From assembly GCF_006716355.1 (NCBI RefSeq), contig NZ_VFOW01000001.1, forward strand, positions 5,332,001 through 5,396,000: DNA of 64,000 bases, given 5' to 3'. The stretch comes from Stackebrandtia endophytica (GTDB taxonomy: Bacteria; Actinomycetota; Actinomycetes; Mycobacteriales; Micromonosporaceae). Below the pieces are notes generated by a model, which saw nothing but the letters and a program-made list of their open reading frames with translations, had not been told where the DNA came from and did no database searches. Below are positions 34,311 through 43,830 of the stretch, piece by piece. Numbering within the stretch: the stretch's first letter is position 1; each line of letters opens with the position of its first letter. Both the position numbers and the translations under genes were made by a program.

Positions 34311-35618
34311 TCACCGGGGGAGAACCTCGGTGATCGCCCGGATGGTCTTGGCTGCCATCGTGTCCAGTTGGTCCTGTGTGGTCACCAACGGTGGGCCCAG
34401 CAGCACCAGGTCACCGTCGGCGCCGTTGGCGCAGCCGGTGGAGCCGTAGACCACCATGCCGTCGTCGGCGGCGACGCGGGTGACCTGTTCGAGCACCCGC
34501 CGTCGGCGCGGGAACGGGGAGGCGGACGAACGATCGGCGACCAGTTCGATCGCCTGAAGCAGACCGATGCCGCGGACGTCGCCCACGTGTGGATGGTCGG
34601 CCAGTCCTGCGCTCAACGCCGTCGCCAACCGGTCGCCCTTGGCCGCGACGCCGCCGAGGATGCCGCGAAGCAGTCGCAATACCGCGTGACCGGCGGCGGC
34701 CCCGGCGGGGTGATGTGAATAGGTGAACCCGTGGACGAAACGGTTCGCCGGTTGCGCGTCGTGCACGGTGCCGGTGCAGGCGACCAGGCCCAGTGGCCAG
34801 TAACCGGAGGCGGCCCCCTTGCCCAAGGTCATGATGTCGGGGCGCAGTCCGAAGTGGTCGCAGCCGAACCATCGGCCGGTGCGCCCGAAACCGGTCATCA
34901 CCTCGTCGGCGATGAGCAGAACTCCGCGCTCTCGGCAGACCCGCGCCATGCGGGGCCAGTAGTCGGGTGTGGGAACGCAGGCACCCGTGGTTGCTCCACC
35001 GATCGGTTCGGCGATGAACGCGGCCACCCGGTTCGCACCGCACCGGTCGATCGTGTCGGCCAGCCGACGAGCGTGTTCGGCGGCGCAGCCGTCCGGATGT
35101 GCCTGTGGAAACGGGCACCGGTACTCGTAGGCGGCGGCAACGAATCGGGTCCCGCTGAGCCACGGAGTGTAGGGCTCACGCAGCGACGGCCGCCCCGAGA
35201 CGGCGAGGGCGCCGCGTGAGTTTCCGTGGTAGGAACCGGTTCTGGCGATCACGACGGGTCGGTCCTCGCCGCGCGCCAGGTGGTATGACCGCGCCAGTTT
35301 CAGCGCGGTCTCGACGGCTTCGCTGCCACCTGAGACCGGGTAGATCCGGGCATCCTTCATCGGGAGCACGGTGGCGAGGTCGGCGGCGTAGGAATCGACG
35401 GCTTCGGTGGTGAACTGGGAACCGTGGACGTATCCGACCGAGGCCAACTGCGCGGCGATGGCGTCGGTGACCTCGGTGGCGCCGTGCCCCACTCCGACCA
35501 CGATCGCGCCGCCACTGCCGTCCAGGTATCGGCGGCCGGTCTCATCCCAGATCAGGCTGCCCCGGGCGCGTACGGCTCGCGGTGGCGAATCCGCCGACCG
35601 GGCGTAGACGTTGCTCAT
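34311..35618 (-). CDS. Class III aminotransferase (omega-amino acid type), last operon gene
   Basis: This PLP fold type I aminotransferase has 435 residues. The substrate-phosphate region is VSGGSEAVETALKLAR, the PLP-binding Asp is in LLIADEVMTGFGRTG, and the PLP lysine is in IMTLGKGAASGYWPLG. Class III enzymes move the terminal amino group of omega-amino acids or diamines to pyruvate or 2-oxoglutarate, giving a semialdehyde. Its ATG overlaps the preceding CoA-transferase stop (ATGA). It differs clearly from the other aminotransferase in the same operon, so two different amino groups or substrates are probably handled. Confidence 0.93.
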   Translation of the reverse strand: MSNVYARSADSPPRAVRARGSLIWDETGRRYLDGSGGAIVVGVGHGATEVTDAIAAQLASVGYVHGSQFTTEAVDSYAADLATVLPMKDARIYPVSGGSEAVETALKLARSYHLARGEDRPVVIARTGSYHGNSRGALAVSGRPSLREPYTPWLSGTRFVAAAYEYRCPFPQAHPDGCAAEHARRLADTIDRCGANRVAAFIAEPIGGATTGACVPTPDYWPRMARVCRERGVLLIADEVMTGFGRTGRWFGCDHFGLRPDIMTLGKGAASGYWPLGLVACTGTVHDAQPANRFVHGFTYSHHPAGAAAGHAVLRLLRGILGGVAAKGDRLATALSAGLADHPHVGDVRGIGLLQAIELVADRSSASPFPRRRRVLEQVTRVAADDGMVVYGSTGCANGADGDLVLLGPPLVTTQDQLDTMAAKTIRAITEVLPR

Positions 35619-36337
35619 TTGCGATAGGTGCCGTTCGGGTCGAGTTCGGAGCGCAGCAGCCGCAGCTCCTCGGCCGTGGGTGCGGGGGTTTCACCCAGTT
35701 CGCGACTGATTCGCAGCCGCCACCCGGTGGCCGCGTGCACCTCGTCGAGGGTGACGCCCGGGTGCAGCCGTCGAAGGGCCAGTTCGCCCTCCTCGAAACC
35801 GTATTCGCCGAGGTCGGTGATCACGGTGGTCAAGCCCCGCCGATGGGGAGGTCGCCCCGGGCTGGTGACGAAGTCGACCCGTTCCACGAAGGACCTGGTT
35901 GACTGTCTCATGAGGATGAACACTTCACCGGCGTTGAGCGCGATGTCGCACGCGCCGCCCGAACCCGGCAATCTCACCTTCGGCGAGTCGTAGTCACCGA
36001 TGACGGTGGTGTTGACGTCGCCGTGCCGATTCAGTTGCGCCGCACCAAGGAAACCGACGTCGACTCGTCCGCCCTGAAGGTAGTACTGGAACAGTTCCGG
36101 CATCGGCATCACCGCGAGAGAGCCCGTCACCAGACACGGGTCACCGATGGACAACGGTTGGCGGGGCGGTACCGAACCGTACACACCGGATTCATAGATC
36201 AGTTCCAGATCCGGTGCCACCGTCCGCTGCGCGAGGGTGACGGCGATGTTGGGCAGACCGATGCCCACGAAGCATACCCGGCGACCGGCGAGAGCCCGAG
36301 CACCGGCGATGATCAGCAGTTCCGATCTCGACGTCAT
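35615..36337 (-). CDS. CoA-transferase subunit B (GctB-like)
   Basis: A family I CoA-transferase beta subunit of 240 residues. Motifs include GRRVCFVGIGLPNIAV near the start, YESGVYGSVP and the segment GSGGACDIALNAGEVFIL. Within the region ELIYESG the Glu is a candidate for the catalytic glutamate that forms the glutamyl-CoA thioester. Together with subunit A it transfers CoA between acyl-CoA and a free acid in the cytoplasm; glutaconate and 3-oxoadipate transferases are the nearest known types. Its ATG overlaps the subunit A stop by 4 nt (ATGA). Confidence 0.9.
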   Translation of the reverse strand: MTSRSELLIIAGARALAGRRVCFVGIGLPNIAVTLAQRTVAPDLELIYESGVYGSVPPRQPLSIGDPCLVTGSLAVMPMPELFQYYLQGGRVDVGFLGAAQLNRHGDVNTTVIGDYDSPKVRLPGSGGACDIALNAGEVFILMRQSTRSFVERVDFVTSPGRPPHRRGLTTVITDLGEYGFEEGELALRRLHPGVTLDEVHAATGWRLRISRELGETPAPTAEELRLLRSELDPNGTYRK

Positions 36338-37245
36338 CGATAATCTCCATAATCGACCGATCCGGCCGGAGCCGACCCCGGTGTGAGGTCCCGCCACCGT
36401 GTCTCGCCGAGCTTGGCGAGATAGTCGGCATGGTCGTCGGTGCCGCGCACCCATTCGTCCAACCAGGAATCCAACGCCGTCCGATCCCGGCTGATCGCCT
36501 CCCATGCCAGGTAGAAGTCGTTGTCCCGGTCGTAGTGCCCCTGGGCGTACGAGGGGTGTGCCCCACCGGGACACACCACCACGGCGTCGACGATCAGGCC
36601 GGGAACCAGCACTCGGTTGGGGTCGGACCGGATGACCTGGGTGTCCACCAGCTCCTCCACCACGACGATGACGCGATCGGCGGCGAAGGCCGCCTCCTTC
36701 TGGCACCCGAGCAGCCCCCACGCCTGGGTGTTGCCGTGTTCGTCGGCGCGCTGCGCGTGGATGACCGTGACGTCGGGCCGCAACGGGGGCACCGCGTACA
36801 CGGTCTCGCCGTCGAAGGGAGAGACCAGTTCGGCGATCTTCGGGTTCACCGAGGGAAGGTCGCTGCCGGTGAAGCTGCGCACGGGGAAGAACGGCAGCCG
36901 GGAGGCTCCGGCGGTGTAGCGTCCGACCATGCCGAAGTGCGAATACTCCTCGATCTCGAAGCCGGAGTCGGGTCGCTCGATCTCGCGCCGGATCGCGTGC
37001 AGCGAACCGACTCCGGGATTACCCAACCAGGAGAACACCAGCTTCCGGGCGACACCGGCACCCACCAACTGGTCGTACACCACGTCCGGGGTCAGGCGGC
37101 ACAACGTCAGGTCGCGGCGGTCCTGCCGGATGATCTCGTGACCGGCGGCGAACGAGATCAGGTGGGTAAATCCCTCGATCGCGACGGTGTCGCCGTCACG
37201 GATCAGCCCGGCGACCGCCTCGGCCATCGAGACGACTTTAGACAT
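36334..37245 (-). CDS. CoA-transferase subunit A (GctA-like)
   Basis: A family I CoA-transferase alpha subunit of 303 residues. It starts MSKVVSMAEAVAGLIRDGDTVAIEGF and contains the glycine-rich LVFSWLGNPGVGS and the late VVCPGGAHPSY motif found in GctA-like subunits. It overlaps the upstream aminotransferase gene by 8 bp and the subunit B gene by 4 bp, so a stoichiometric complex from coupled translation is expected. The acceptor acid is unknown; a dicarboxylate or propionate produced by the neighbouring enzymes would make sense. Confidence 0.9.
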   Translation of the reverse strand: MSKVVSMAEAVAGLIRDGDTVAIEGFTHLISFAAGHEIIRQDRRDLTLCRLTPDVVYDQLVGAGVARKLVFSWLGNPGVGSLHAIRREIERPDSGFEIEEYSHFGMVGRYTAGASRLPFFPVRSFTGSDLPSVNPKIAELVSPFDGETVYAVPPLRPDVTVIHAQRADEHGNTQAWGLLGCQKEAAFAADRVIVVVEELVDTQVIRSDPNRVLVPGLIVDAVVVCPGGAHPSYAQGHYDRDNDFYLAWEAISRDRTALDSWLDEWVRGTDDHADYLAKLGETRWRDLTPGSAPAGSVDYGDYR

Positions 37246-38575
37246 AGGCCACCTCGGCGACCGCGGCCGAGAACAGCGCCAACGCGGTGTCGACCTGTTC
37301 GGCGGTGATCACCAGCGGCGGCGACATGCGGATCACGTCCTCACCGGCCTCCAACACCAGCAGGCCCCGTTGGAAGCAGGCGGCCTGCACCTTCTCGGCG
37401 GTCGAGCCGTCCCTGAACTGCACTCCGATCATCAAACCCAGCCCACGCACGTCGATCACGGTCTGTGGGTGACGGTGTCGCAGCGCCGTCAAGCCGGCGA
37501 TGAGCTGGTCGCCGCGCCGCGCCGCGTTGGTCAGCAGATCTTCCCGGCGGATCACGTCGATGGTGGCCAGACCCGCCGCACACGGCAGCGGACTGCCGCC
37601 GTATGTGGAGCCGTGGGCCCCCGCGGACCAGGACTCCATGAGCTCGGCGCGAGCCATGAAGCCGCCCAACGGAAGTCCGGATGCCAGGCCCTTGGCCGTG
37701 ATGAGCACGTCGGGTTCGACCCCGGTGTGCTCGATCGCCCACATGCGACCGGTGCGTCCCATCCCGGATTGGACCTCGTCGGCGACGAGCAGGATTCCGT
37801 ACTCGCGGCACAGCCGATGCAGCGCCTTCATCCAGCCGGGCGGTGGAACGATGTAGCCGCCTTCACCCTGAATGGGTTCGACGAAGATCGCCGCGATCTC
37901 ATGTGGATCGACCTGGTAACGGAACAGAACCTCCCGGAGGTACTCCACGGTGTACCACCGATCGGCGTCGGGATCGTCGCGCTCGGGCATGAAACCCGCG
38001 TAGGGGACATGATGGACTCCGGGCAACAGGGGCCCGAAACCCTTGTGGTACTTCGCCTTGGAGGCCGTGAGAGTCATCGCTCCGTAGCTGCGTCCGTGGA
38101 ACGCCCCGAAGAACGCGATGATCCCGCTGCGGCCGGTGGCGTGTCGAACCAGCTTCATCGCGCCCTCGACGGCCTCGGCCCCGGAGTTGGACAGGAACAC
38201 CCGCACCGGTCCCGACATCGGGGCGGTGTCGGCCAGCGCGTGGCACATCTGTGAATAGATCGGTAGGTAGAAGTCGCTGGCGGAGTAGTGCAGCAGGCTC
38301 TCGGCCTGTCGCCGTACCGCCTCGACCACTGCGGGGTGGGCGTGACCGGTGGAGTTGACCGCGATGCCGGCGTTGCAGTCCAGGAACAAGTTCCCGTCGA
38401 TGTCCTCTATGGCGGCCCCGGCGCCGCGAACCGGGACCATCGGGTAGGCCCGTGGTAGTGAGGGACTCGTGATGGCCACATCGGACTTGAGAACGGCTCG
38501 CGCCTTCGGGCCGGGCAACGCGGTGCCCAGGTCGGGGACCGGACGGGTCGGGTCGAGCCAGGTTTGCTTCGTCAT
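37238..38575 (-). CDS. Class III aminotransferase (GabT/ornithine-type)
   Basis: A 445-residue GabT-like enzyme: GNLFLDCNAGIAVNSTGHAHP in the N-terminal domain, FLSNSGAEAVEGAMKLVR, LLVADEVQSGMGRTGRMW and the PLP lysine in LITAKGLASGLPLGG. This group acts on 4-aminobutyrate, ornithine or acetylornithine and yields a semialdehyde, which the ALDH encoded just upstream could oxidise. The ATG lies 3 nt after the ALDH stop; a GTG overlapping that stop (38581) is also possible. It is less like the terminal-gene aminotransferase than like GABA transaminases. Confidence 0.93.
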   Translation of the reverse strand: MTKQTWLDPTRPVPDLGTALPGPKARAVLKSDVAITSPSLPRAYPMVPVRGAGAAIEDIDGNLFLDCNAGIAVNSTGHAHPAVVEAVRRQAESLLHYSASDFYLPIYSQMCHALADTAPMSGPVRVFLSNSGAEAVEGAMKLVRHATGRSGIIAFFGAFHGRSYGAMTLTASKAKYHKGFGPLLPGVHHVPYAGFMPERDDPDADRWYTVEYLREVLFRYQVDPHEIAAIFVEPIQGEGGYIVPPPGWMKALHRLCREYGILLVADEVQSGMGRTGRMWAIEHTGVEPDVLITAKGLASGLPLGGFMARAELMESWSAGAHGSTYGGSPLPCAAGLATIDVIRREDLLTNAARRGDQLIAGLTALRHRHPQTVIDVRGLGLMIGVQFRDGSTAEKVQAACFQRGLLVLEAGEDVIRMSPPLVITAEQVDTALALFSAAVAEVAYV

Positions 38576-38577
38576 GA

Positions 38578-40140
38578 TCACATCACCACCGTTTGAGACT
38601 GTTCACGCATGAATTCGGGGAGGTAGTAACGGCCGCCGCCGGCCTTACCGGTGCTTCCGGATCGTTTCCACCCACCGAAGGGTTGAACTCCCGGCCAGGC
38701 ACCGGTCGTGGCGCCGGCTGGTCGGTTGACGTAGACGACACCGGCCTCGATCCGGTCGAGGAACCGATCGATCTCGGATTGCTCGCGGGAGAAGAAACCC
38801 GCCGTCAGCCCGGCCGGGTCGGCGTTGGCCAGTCGCAGCGCCTCGTCCAGATCGGCCACGGCGGCCACCGCCGTGAGCGGGACGAACAGTTCCCTGTGGA
38901 ACAGCGGGTCGTCGACGGGTAGGTCGGTGACCACCGTGGGCGCCAGATAATGGCCCGGTAGTGCGGTGGAGCCACCCAACACCGAGCCGCCGACGGCGAT
39001 TCGGCCGTTCCGTTCGGCGTGGGAGACGGCCTCCCGGTACCTGGCCACTGCGGCGGCGTCGATCACCGGGCCGACGAAGGCGTCGCGGTCGGTGGGGGCG
39101 CCGATGACCAGCGATTCGGTGACCGCCACCAATGACGCCAGGAACTCCTCGTAGACCTCGGCGACGACGTAGACCCGGGAGCACGCCGAGCACTTCTGTC
39201 CCGCGAAACCGAACGCGGAGCGCGCCACCCCCAACGCGGCGGCGTCCAGATCGGCCTTGTCGGACACGATCGCCGGGTTCTTTCCACCCATTTCGGCCAT
39301 GACCGGTTTCGGGTAGTCGACACCGAAGTCACGCACGATCGACATGCCGACGGCGGAGGAGCCGGTGAAGGTGACACCCGCGACTCCCGGGTGGGCCACC
39401 AGCGCGGCGCCGACCTCGTCGCCACCCGGGAGCAGGACGGCTACTCCGTCGGGAACCCCGGCTTCGCGCAGACATTCGAACAGTTTCGCGGCGGTGTGGG
39501 CGCCGTGGTGGCTCGGTTTGACCACGACGGAGTTCCCGGTGATCAGTGCCGCCGCGGCCGGTCCGGCCGACAACGCCATCGGGTAGTTGAACGGGCAGAT
39601 CACCGCCCACACTCCATGGGGGCGCAGCAGGCTGCGGGTGCGCTCGGCGGGATTGAGAGTGGCCATCGGATGGTCGTAGCCGTCGTTGGCCTCCATCTGA
39701 TCGCAGTAGTAGCGGATCATGTCGGCGGCCTCTTCGACGTCGCCGAGGGCCTCCAGCCGGTTCTTGCCGTTCTCCATGCTCATCAACGCGGCCAGCTCGT
39801 TGGACCGGTCACTGATGAGCTCGGCGACGCGTCGTGCGATGACCAGCCGGTCCCGCCACGGGGTCGCCGCCCAGGACCGATCGGCTCGGGCGCTGGCCGC
39901 GATGGCGTCGGCGATGTCGCGGTCGGTCGAAGTCCTCACACGACTGACGACGACGCCGGGATCATGTGGACTGGTGACCTCGACGCTCGGCACGTCCTCG
40001 GTCTCGCCGGGGCTGATGTGTCCGGTGATGGTGGCGCCCAACCAGGTTCGGGCGAGGTCGACACCGGTTTCGTACCCGGCGTGTAGGCGTGGATCGTCGT
40101 CGGACAGGGTCGCGTAGGTCACCCGGAAACGCTCGGCCAT
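38578..40140 (-). CDS. Aldehyde dehydrogenase (P5C-dehydrogenase/RocA-like)
   Basis: An NAD(P)-dependent ALDH of 520 residues. The catalytic Cys lies in GFAGQKCSACSRVYV, the general base Glu in MAEMGGKNPAIV and the cofactor motif is FTGSSAVG. The extended N-terminus and the segment VWAVICPFNYPMALSAGPAAAALITGN match 1-pyrroline-5-carboxylate/glutamate-semialdehyde dehydrogenases more than methylmalonate-semialdehyde dehydrogenase, which would make propionyl-CoA directly. It probably oxidises the semialdehyde formed by one of the two operon aminotransferases to an acid for the CoA-transferase. It starts 27 bp after prpC. Confidence 0.92.
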   Translation of the reverse strand: MAERFRVTYATLSDDDPRLHAGYETGVDLARTWLGATITGHISPGETEDVPSVEVTSPHDPGVVVSRVRTSTDRDIADAIAASARADRSWAATPWRDRLVIARRVAELISDRSNELAALMSMENGKNRLEALGDVEEAADMIRYYCDQMEANDGYDHPMATLNPAERTRSLLRPHGVWAVICPFNYPMALSAGPAAAALITGNSVVVKPSHHGAHTAAKLFECLREAGVPDGVAVLLPGGDEVGAALVAHPGVAGVTFTGSSAVGMSIVRDFGVDYPKPVMAEMGGKNPAIVSDKADLDAAALGVARSAFGFAGQKCSACSRVYVVAEVYEEFLASLVAVTESLVIGAPTDRDAFVGPVIDAAAVARYREAVSHAERNGRIAVGGSVLGGSTALPGHYLAPTVVTDLPVDDPLFHRELFVPLTAVAAVADLDEALRLANADPAGLTAGFFSREQSEIDRFLDRIEAGVVYVNRPAGATTGAWPGVQPFGGWKRSGSTGKAGGGRYYLPEFMREQSQTVVM

Positions 40141-40167
40141 GAGGGGTCCTTTCTGTGGTCGCGGGGA

Positions 40168-41292
40168 TCAACTGGGGGAGTGCGGTGCGGGAACCGTCCG
40201 CTGTGGAGACCCGTCGTAATGACCCAGCGGTCGAATCAGCGCGTTGCCTGCCGACTGTTCGATGATGTGTGCCGTCCAGCCGGTGATGCGTGACATGACG
40301 AAGACCGGGGTGAAGATCTCGGTGTCCAAACCCATGAGGTGATATGCGGGGCCGGCCGGATAGTCCAGATTGGGGTGCAGGTTCTTCTGGGTGAGCATGT
40401 GTTCGGCCAGGATCGTGTAGATCCCGGTGAGTCGGGCCCCGTCGCCGTGTCGGGCGGCCAGGCGCCACAACGCGTCGCGCATGATGGGCACCCGCGAGTC
40501 ACCGCGCTTGTAGACGCGGTGCCCGAAACCCATGATCAGCTTGCGATGATCCAGGGCCTCCTGCAGCCACGTCGACACCTGCGACGGGTCGCCGATGTCC
40601 TCCATCATGTGCAGCACCGCCTCATTGGCGCCGCCGTGCAGTGGGCCTTTCAACGCCCCGATCGCGGCGATGACTGCGCTGTACATGTCGGACAGTGTCG
40701 AGGTCACCACCCTCGCGGTGAAGGTGGAGGCGTTGAATCCGTGCTCGGCGTACAGGATCAGGGAGGTTTCGAATGCCCGGGTTGTTTCGGCGTCGGGGCG
40801 TCTTCCCGTGGCCATGTGCAGGAAGTTCTCCGCGAAATTCAGCGACGGGTCCGGCGGGATCGGATCGAGGCCCCGGCGGCGGCGCTGTTCCACGGCGACG
40901 ACCGTGGGCAGTTTGGCGAACAGGTTCGCCGCCTTCGCGAGGTGGTCGGCCGGATCGTTGGCGTCCTCTCCGGGATCGTCGGCGCCGATCTGGCTGACCG
41001 CGGTGCGCAGCACGTCCATGGGGTGACACGACAGCGGCATCCGGCCCAGCACGTCGATCAGGCTTCGTGGCAGCACGCGATTGGCGCGCTCGACGGCTTT
41101 GAACCTTTGGAGCTGGGAGAGGTCGGGCAGTTCGCCGTACCAGATCAAGTGGGCCACCTGCTCGAAGGAGCAGCGTTCCACCAGTTCCTGAACGGGGTAT
41201 CCGCGATAGGTCAGCGAGTTGGTGTCGGGGTCGACATGGGAGATCGCGGTGCGATCGACCACCACCCCGTTAAGGCCACGATGGATTGTCAT
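40168..41292 (-). CDS. prpC: 2-methylcitrate synthase / citrate synthase
   Basis: A 374-residue type II citrate synthase, short form typical of PrpC. Active-site segments are visible: GPLHGGANEAV (first His), MGFGHRVYKRGD (second His) and NLHPNLDYPAG (catalytic Asp). It condenses propionyl-CoA with oxaloacetate to 2-methylcitrate, entry step of the methylcitrate cycle. Its ATG overlaps the prpB stop by 4 bp. The setting with prpB and prpD supports methylcitrate over citrate synthesis. Confidence 0.93.
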   Translation of the reverse strand: MTIHRGLNGVVVDRTAISHVDPDTNSLTYRGYPVQELVERCSFEQVAHLIWYGELPDLSQLQRFKAVERANRVLPRSLIDVLGRMPLSCHPMDVLRTAVSQIGADDPGEDANDPADHLAKAANLFAKLPTVVAVEQRRRRGLDPIPPDPSLNFAENFLHMATGRRPDAETTRAFETSLILYAEHGFNASTFTARVVTSTLSDMYSAVIAAIGALKGPLHGGANEAVLHMMEDIGDPSQVSTWLQEALDHRKLIMGFGHRVYKRGDSRVPIMRDALWRLAARHGDGARLTGIYTILAEHMLTQKNLHPNLDYPAGPAYHLMGLDTEIFTPVFVMSRITGWTAHIIEQSAGNALIRPLGHYDGSPQRTVPAPHSPS

Positions 41293-42188
41293 TGCCGTCC
41301 TCCGGTGTCGAACACGTCGGTGTCGAAAGTGGTGTAATCGGAGTAGCCGAGCAGCTCGTACAGTCGATGGCGGTGCTGCATGTCGTCGACCAGATCGGCT
41401 TGGGTCCCCGTCTCGTCGATGGACTCCAGTGCTCGGGTGATCGCGCCCATCGCAACCCGCAGCATCGTCACCGGGTAGATCACCACGTTGACCCCCAGGT
41501 CGCGCAACTGGTCGACGGTCAGCAGCGTCGATTTACCGAACTCGGTCATGTTGGCCAGGATGGGGATGTCCACTGCCGCACGAACCGCCTCGAACTCCTC
41601 GGCGTCGGCCAGCGCCTCCGGAAACAGCAGATCCGCCCCGGCGTCGGCGTAAGCCTTGGCGCGTTCCACGACGGCCTTGATCCCCCCGTGGGCCTTGGCG
41701 TCGGTGCGGGCACCGATGATGAAGTCCGGGTCGCGTCGGGCGGCGACGGCCGCTGCGATGCGTCGCACCGCCGTCGGAACCGGCACCAGCGTGGTCCCGT
41801 CGAGATGTCCACAGCGCTTCGGGTTCTCCTGGTCCTCGAAGTGGCACCCGGAGACTCCGGCCTCCTCCATCACCTGAACGGTTCGGGCGGCGTTGAGCGG
41901 CTCGCCGAACCCGGTGTCGGCGTCGACCAGGGTCGGCAGATCCACCATGCGCGCCGTGGCGGCCGACCGGGCGGCCACCTCCGACAAGGTGGTCAGGCCG
42001 ATGTCGGGTAGGCCGAGGTCGGCCGCAAGCGCACCGCCGGAGATGTAGACGCCCTCGAATCCCCGCCGGGCGATCGCCATGGCCACCAGCGGACTGAAGG
42101 CACCCGGCATCCGCTGCAACCGCCCGCTGTTGAGGGCGGCGCGAAACGCCCGTCGCTTCTGTGAGGCGGTCAGCCGTGAGTACAACAT
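41289..42188 (-). CDS. prpB: 2-methylisocitrate lyase
   Basis: A 299-residue member of the isocitrate lyase/PEP-mutase family. The active-site loop KRCGH is at 124-128, metal-binding residues are in LVDADTGFG and the substrate segment is HFEDQENPK. It splits 2-methylisocitrate into pyruvate and succinate, the last step of propionate oxidation. It overlaps both prpD (1 bp) and prpC (4 bp), consistent with coupled translation. Confidence 0.95.
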   Translation of the reverse strand: MLYSRLTASQKRRAFRAALNSGRLQRMPGAFSPLVAMAIARRGFEGVYISGGALAADLGLPDIGLTTLSEVAARSAATARMVDLPTLVDADTGFGEPLNAARTVQVMEEAGVSGCHFEDQENPKRCGHLDGTTLVPVPTAVRRIAAAVAARRDPDFIIGARTDAKAHGGIKAVVERAKAYADAGADLLFPEALADAEEFEAVRAAVDIPILANMTEFGKSTLLTVDQLRDLGVNVVIYPVTMLRVAMGAITRALESIDETGTQADLVDDMQHRHRLYELLGYSDYTTFDTDVFDTGGRQ

Positions 42189-43684
42189 CAGAAGATCCCC
42201 TTCGTGGTGGGTCGGGTCGAGGCACCGGTGTCGACGGTGAGCCCGAAAAGATCATCGGCGCCCAGGTCCGGAAGCCGAGCCGTCAGCCCGAGGAACCGGT
42301 CTTGCTCAGCGGGGGCGACGACGCGGTCGGCCAACGTGCGGAACTTTTCGATGTACTGATCTCTGCCGAAACCGGTCGCTCCGGCGGGGTGCGCGTCGGC
42401 GACGGCCAATTCCCCGGTCACCGTGGTGCCGTCGTCCATGGTGATGACGACCTCGCCGCCGAAGGCGCGGTTGCGCGGGTCGGGGTCGTGATATTGCTTC
42501 GTCCACCGTGGATCGTCTGCGGTGGTGACGTTGCGCCACAGACGAACCGTGTCAGCGCGGTTCGCCCGCTGCGGAGTGTAGGAGTCGATGTGATGCCAAC
42601 GACCGTCCTGCAACGCGACGGTGAAGATATAGGGAATCGAATGGTCGAGCGTCTCCCGGCTGGCAGTCGGATCGTACTTCTGCGGGTCACCCGCCCCGGA
42701 GCCGATGACCTGGTGGGTGTGGTGGCTGGTGCGGATGAGCACTGTGGATACCCGGGAGGTGTCGGGGATACGTCGGTGCAACCGGATCGCCAGGTCGATG
42801 AGTGCCTGAGCCTGGTACTCGGCCGAGTGCTGCTTGGTGTAACTATCCAATATGGCGCGTTTGGGTCGCCCCGGGTCGGGCAGTCCGATGTGGTATTCGG
42901 CCTCCGGTCCACTCAACAGTCGTGCGATCACACCGTCTTCGCCCTCGTAGATCGGAGCCGGAGACGTCTGGCCGCGCATGGCCCGATCGACCGCTTCCAC
43001 CGCGACCTTTCCGGCGAAGGCCGGGGCATAGGCCTTCCAGGTGGAGATGTGACCCTTGCGGGACTGCCGGGTGGCCGTCGTGGTGTGCAGGGCCTGACCG
43101 ATCGCCTGGTAGATCACCTCGGTGGGCAGATTCAACAGGGTGCCGATACCCGCCACCACCGACGGTCCCAGATGGGCGACGTGGTCGATGCGATGCTCGT
43201 GTAGACAGATCGACCGAACCAGGCTGATCTGAACCTCGTAGGCGGTCGCCAGCGCCCGGACCACGTCGGCGCCGGTACGTTTCAGCCGCTGCGCCACCGC
43301 CACGATCGGCGGAATGTTGTCGGCCGGGTGGGAGTAGTCGGCGGCCAGGAAGGTGTCGTGGAAGTCCAGCTCCCGTACCGCGACCCCGTTGGCCCACGCC
43401 GCCCATTCCGGTGACACCCGCACCGAATCCGGCAGACCGAACACGGTCGCCCCGTCATCGCGGCGGTGTGTCAGTGCCTGGTCGCGAGCCGCCACGACGG
43501 GAGGGCGACCGATAGCGGCCACCGCCACTGCGGCGTTGTCGATCACCCGGTTGACGATCATCTCGGTGACGTCGGCGTCCACGGCCACCGGATCGGTGGC
43601 GACGGCTGCCAGTCGGTATGCCAGTTCCTCGGTCCTCGGAAGAGGTTCGTCACTGCGGTGAGTGCGAATCCGATACTCGGCCAT
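42188..43684 (-). CDS. prpD: 2-methylcitrate dehydratase (MmgE/PrpD family)
   Basis: A 498-residue PrpD that removes water from 2-methylcitrate; it is iron-sulfur independent. Recognisable segments: [40 protein letters not shown] (near the active site), and [18 protein letters not shown] prefer the ATG giving [11 protein letters not shown] because family members begin that way and because the next ATG upstream (43702) overlaps a TGCGAA motif. It is the first gene of the eight-gene operon and faces the regulator gene. Confidence 0.93.
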   Translation of the reverse strand: MAEYRIRTHRSDEPLPRTEELAYRLAAVATDPVAVDADVTEMIVNRVIDNAAVAVAAIGRPPVVAARDQALTHRRDDGATVFGLPDSVRVSPEWAAWANGVAVRELDFHDTFLAADYSHPADNIPPIVAVAQRLKRTGADVVRALATAYEVQISLVRSICLHEHRIDHVAHLGPSVVAGIGTLLNLPTEVIYQAIGQALHTTTATRQSRKGHISTWKAYAPAFAGKVAVEAVDRAMRGQTSPAPIYEGEDGVIARLLSGPEAEYHIGLPDPGRPKRAILDSYTKQHSAEYQAQALIDLAIRLHRRIPDTSRVSTVLIRTSHHTHQVIGSGAGDPQKYDPTASRETLDHSIPYIFTVALQDGRWHHIDSYTPQRANRADTVRLWRNVTTADDPRWTKQYHDPDPRNRAFGGEVVITMDDGTTVTGELAVADAHPAGATGFGRDQYIEKFRTLADRVVAPAEQDRFLGLTARLPDLGADDLFGLTVDTGASTRPTTKGIF

Positions 43685-43700
43685 CCACGGTTGTCCAATC

Positions 43701-43797
43701 ATGCGAAGTTGTGGTTTCCGATGGTCAGGCCAGATCGTAGGCAGGTCAACCGAGCCAATCCGCCAAAAATGCGAAGTGGCGGGCACCGGTTTGCGAA
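43701..43797. promoter_or_regulatory. Repeated TGCGAA motifs, putative PrpR/RamB-type operators
   Basis: The gap between prpD and the divergent regulator gene has three TGCGAA copies (43702-43707, 43770-43775, 43792-43797). Two sit in an identical 9-mer ATGCGAAGT, and the third is TTGCGAATC. Known regulators of this family (RamB, PrpR) bind short TTTGCAAA-like motifs; TGCGAA is a GC-shifted equivalent. Binding is inferred. Confidence 0.6.
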
Positions 43798-43830
43798 TCT
43801 TGTGAATTTCGGCGGCGCTACCATGCCGCC

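Noticed and set aside
42161-43204. A 347-residue plus-strand frame
   Set aside because: Antisense to prpD; no recognisable domain and no ribosome-binding site.
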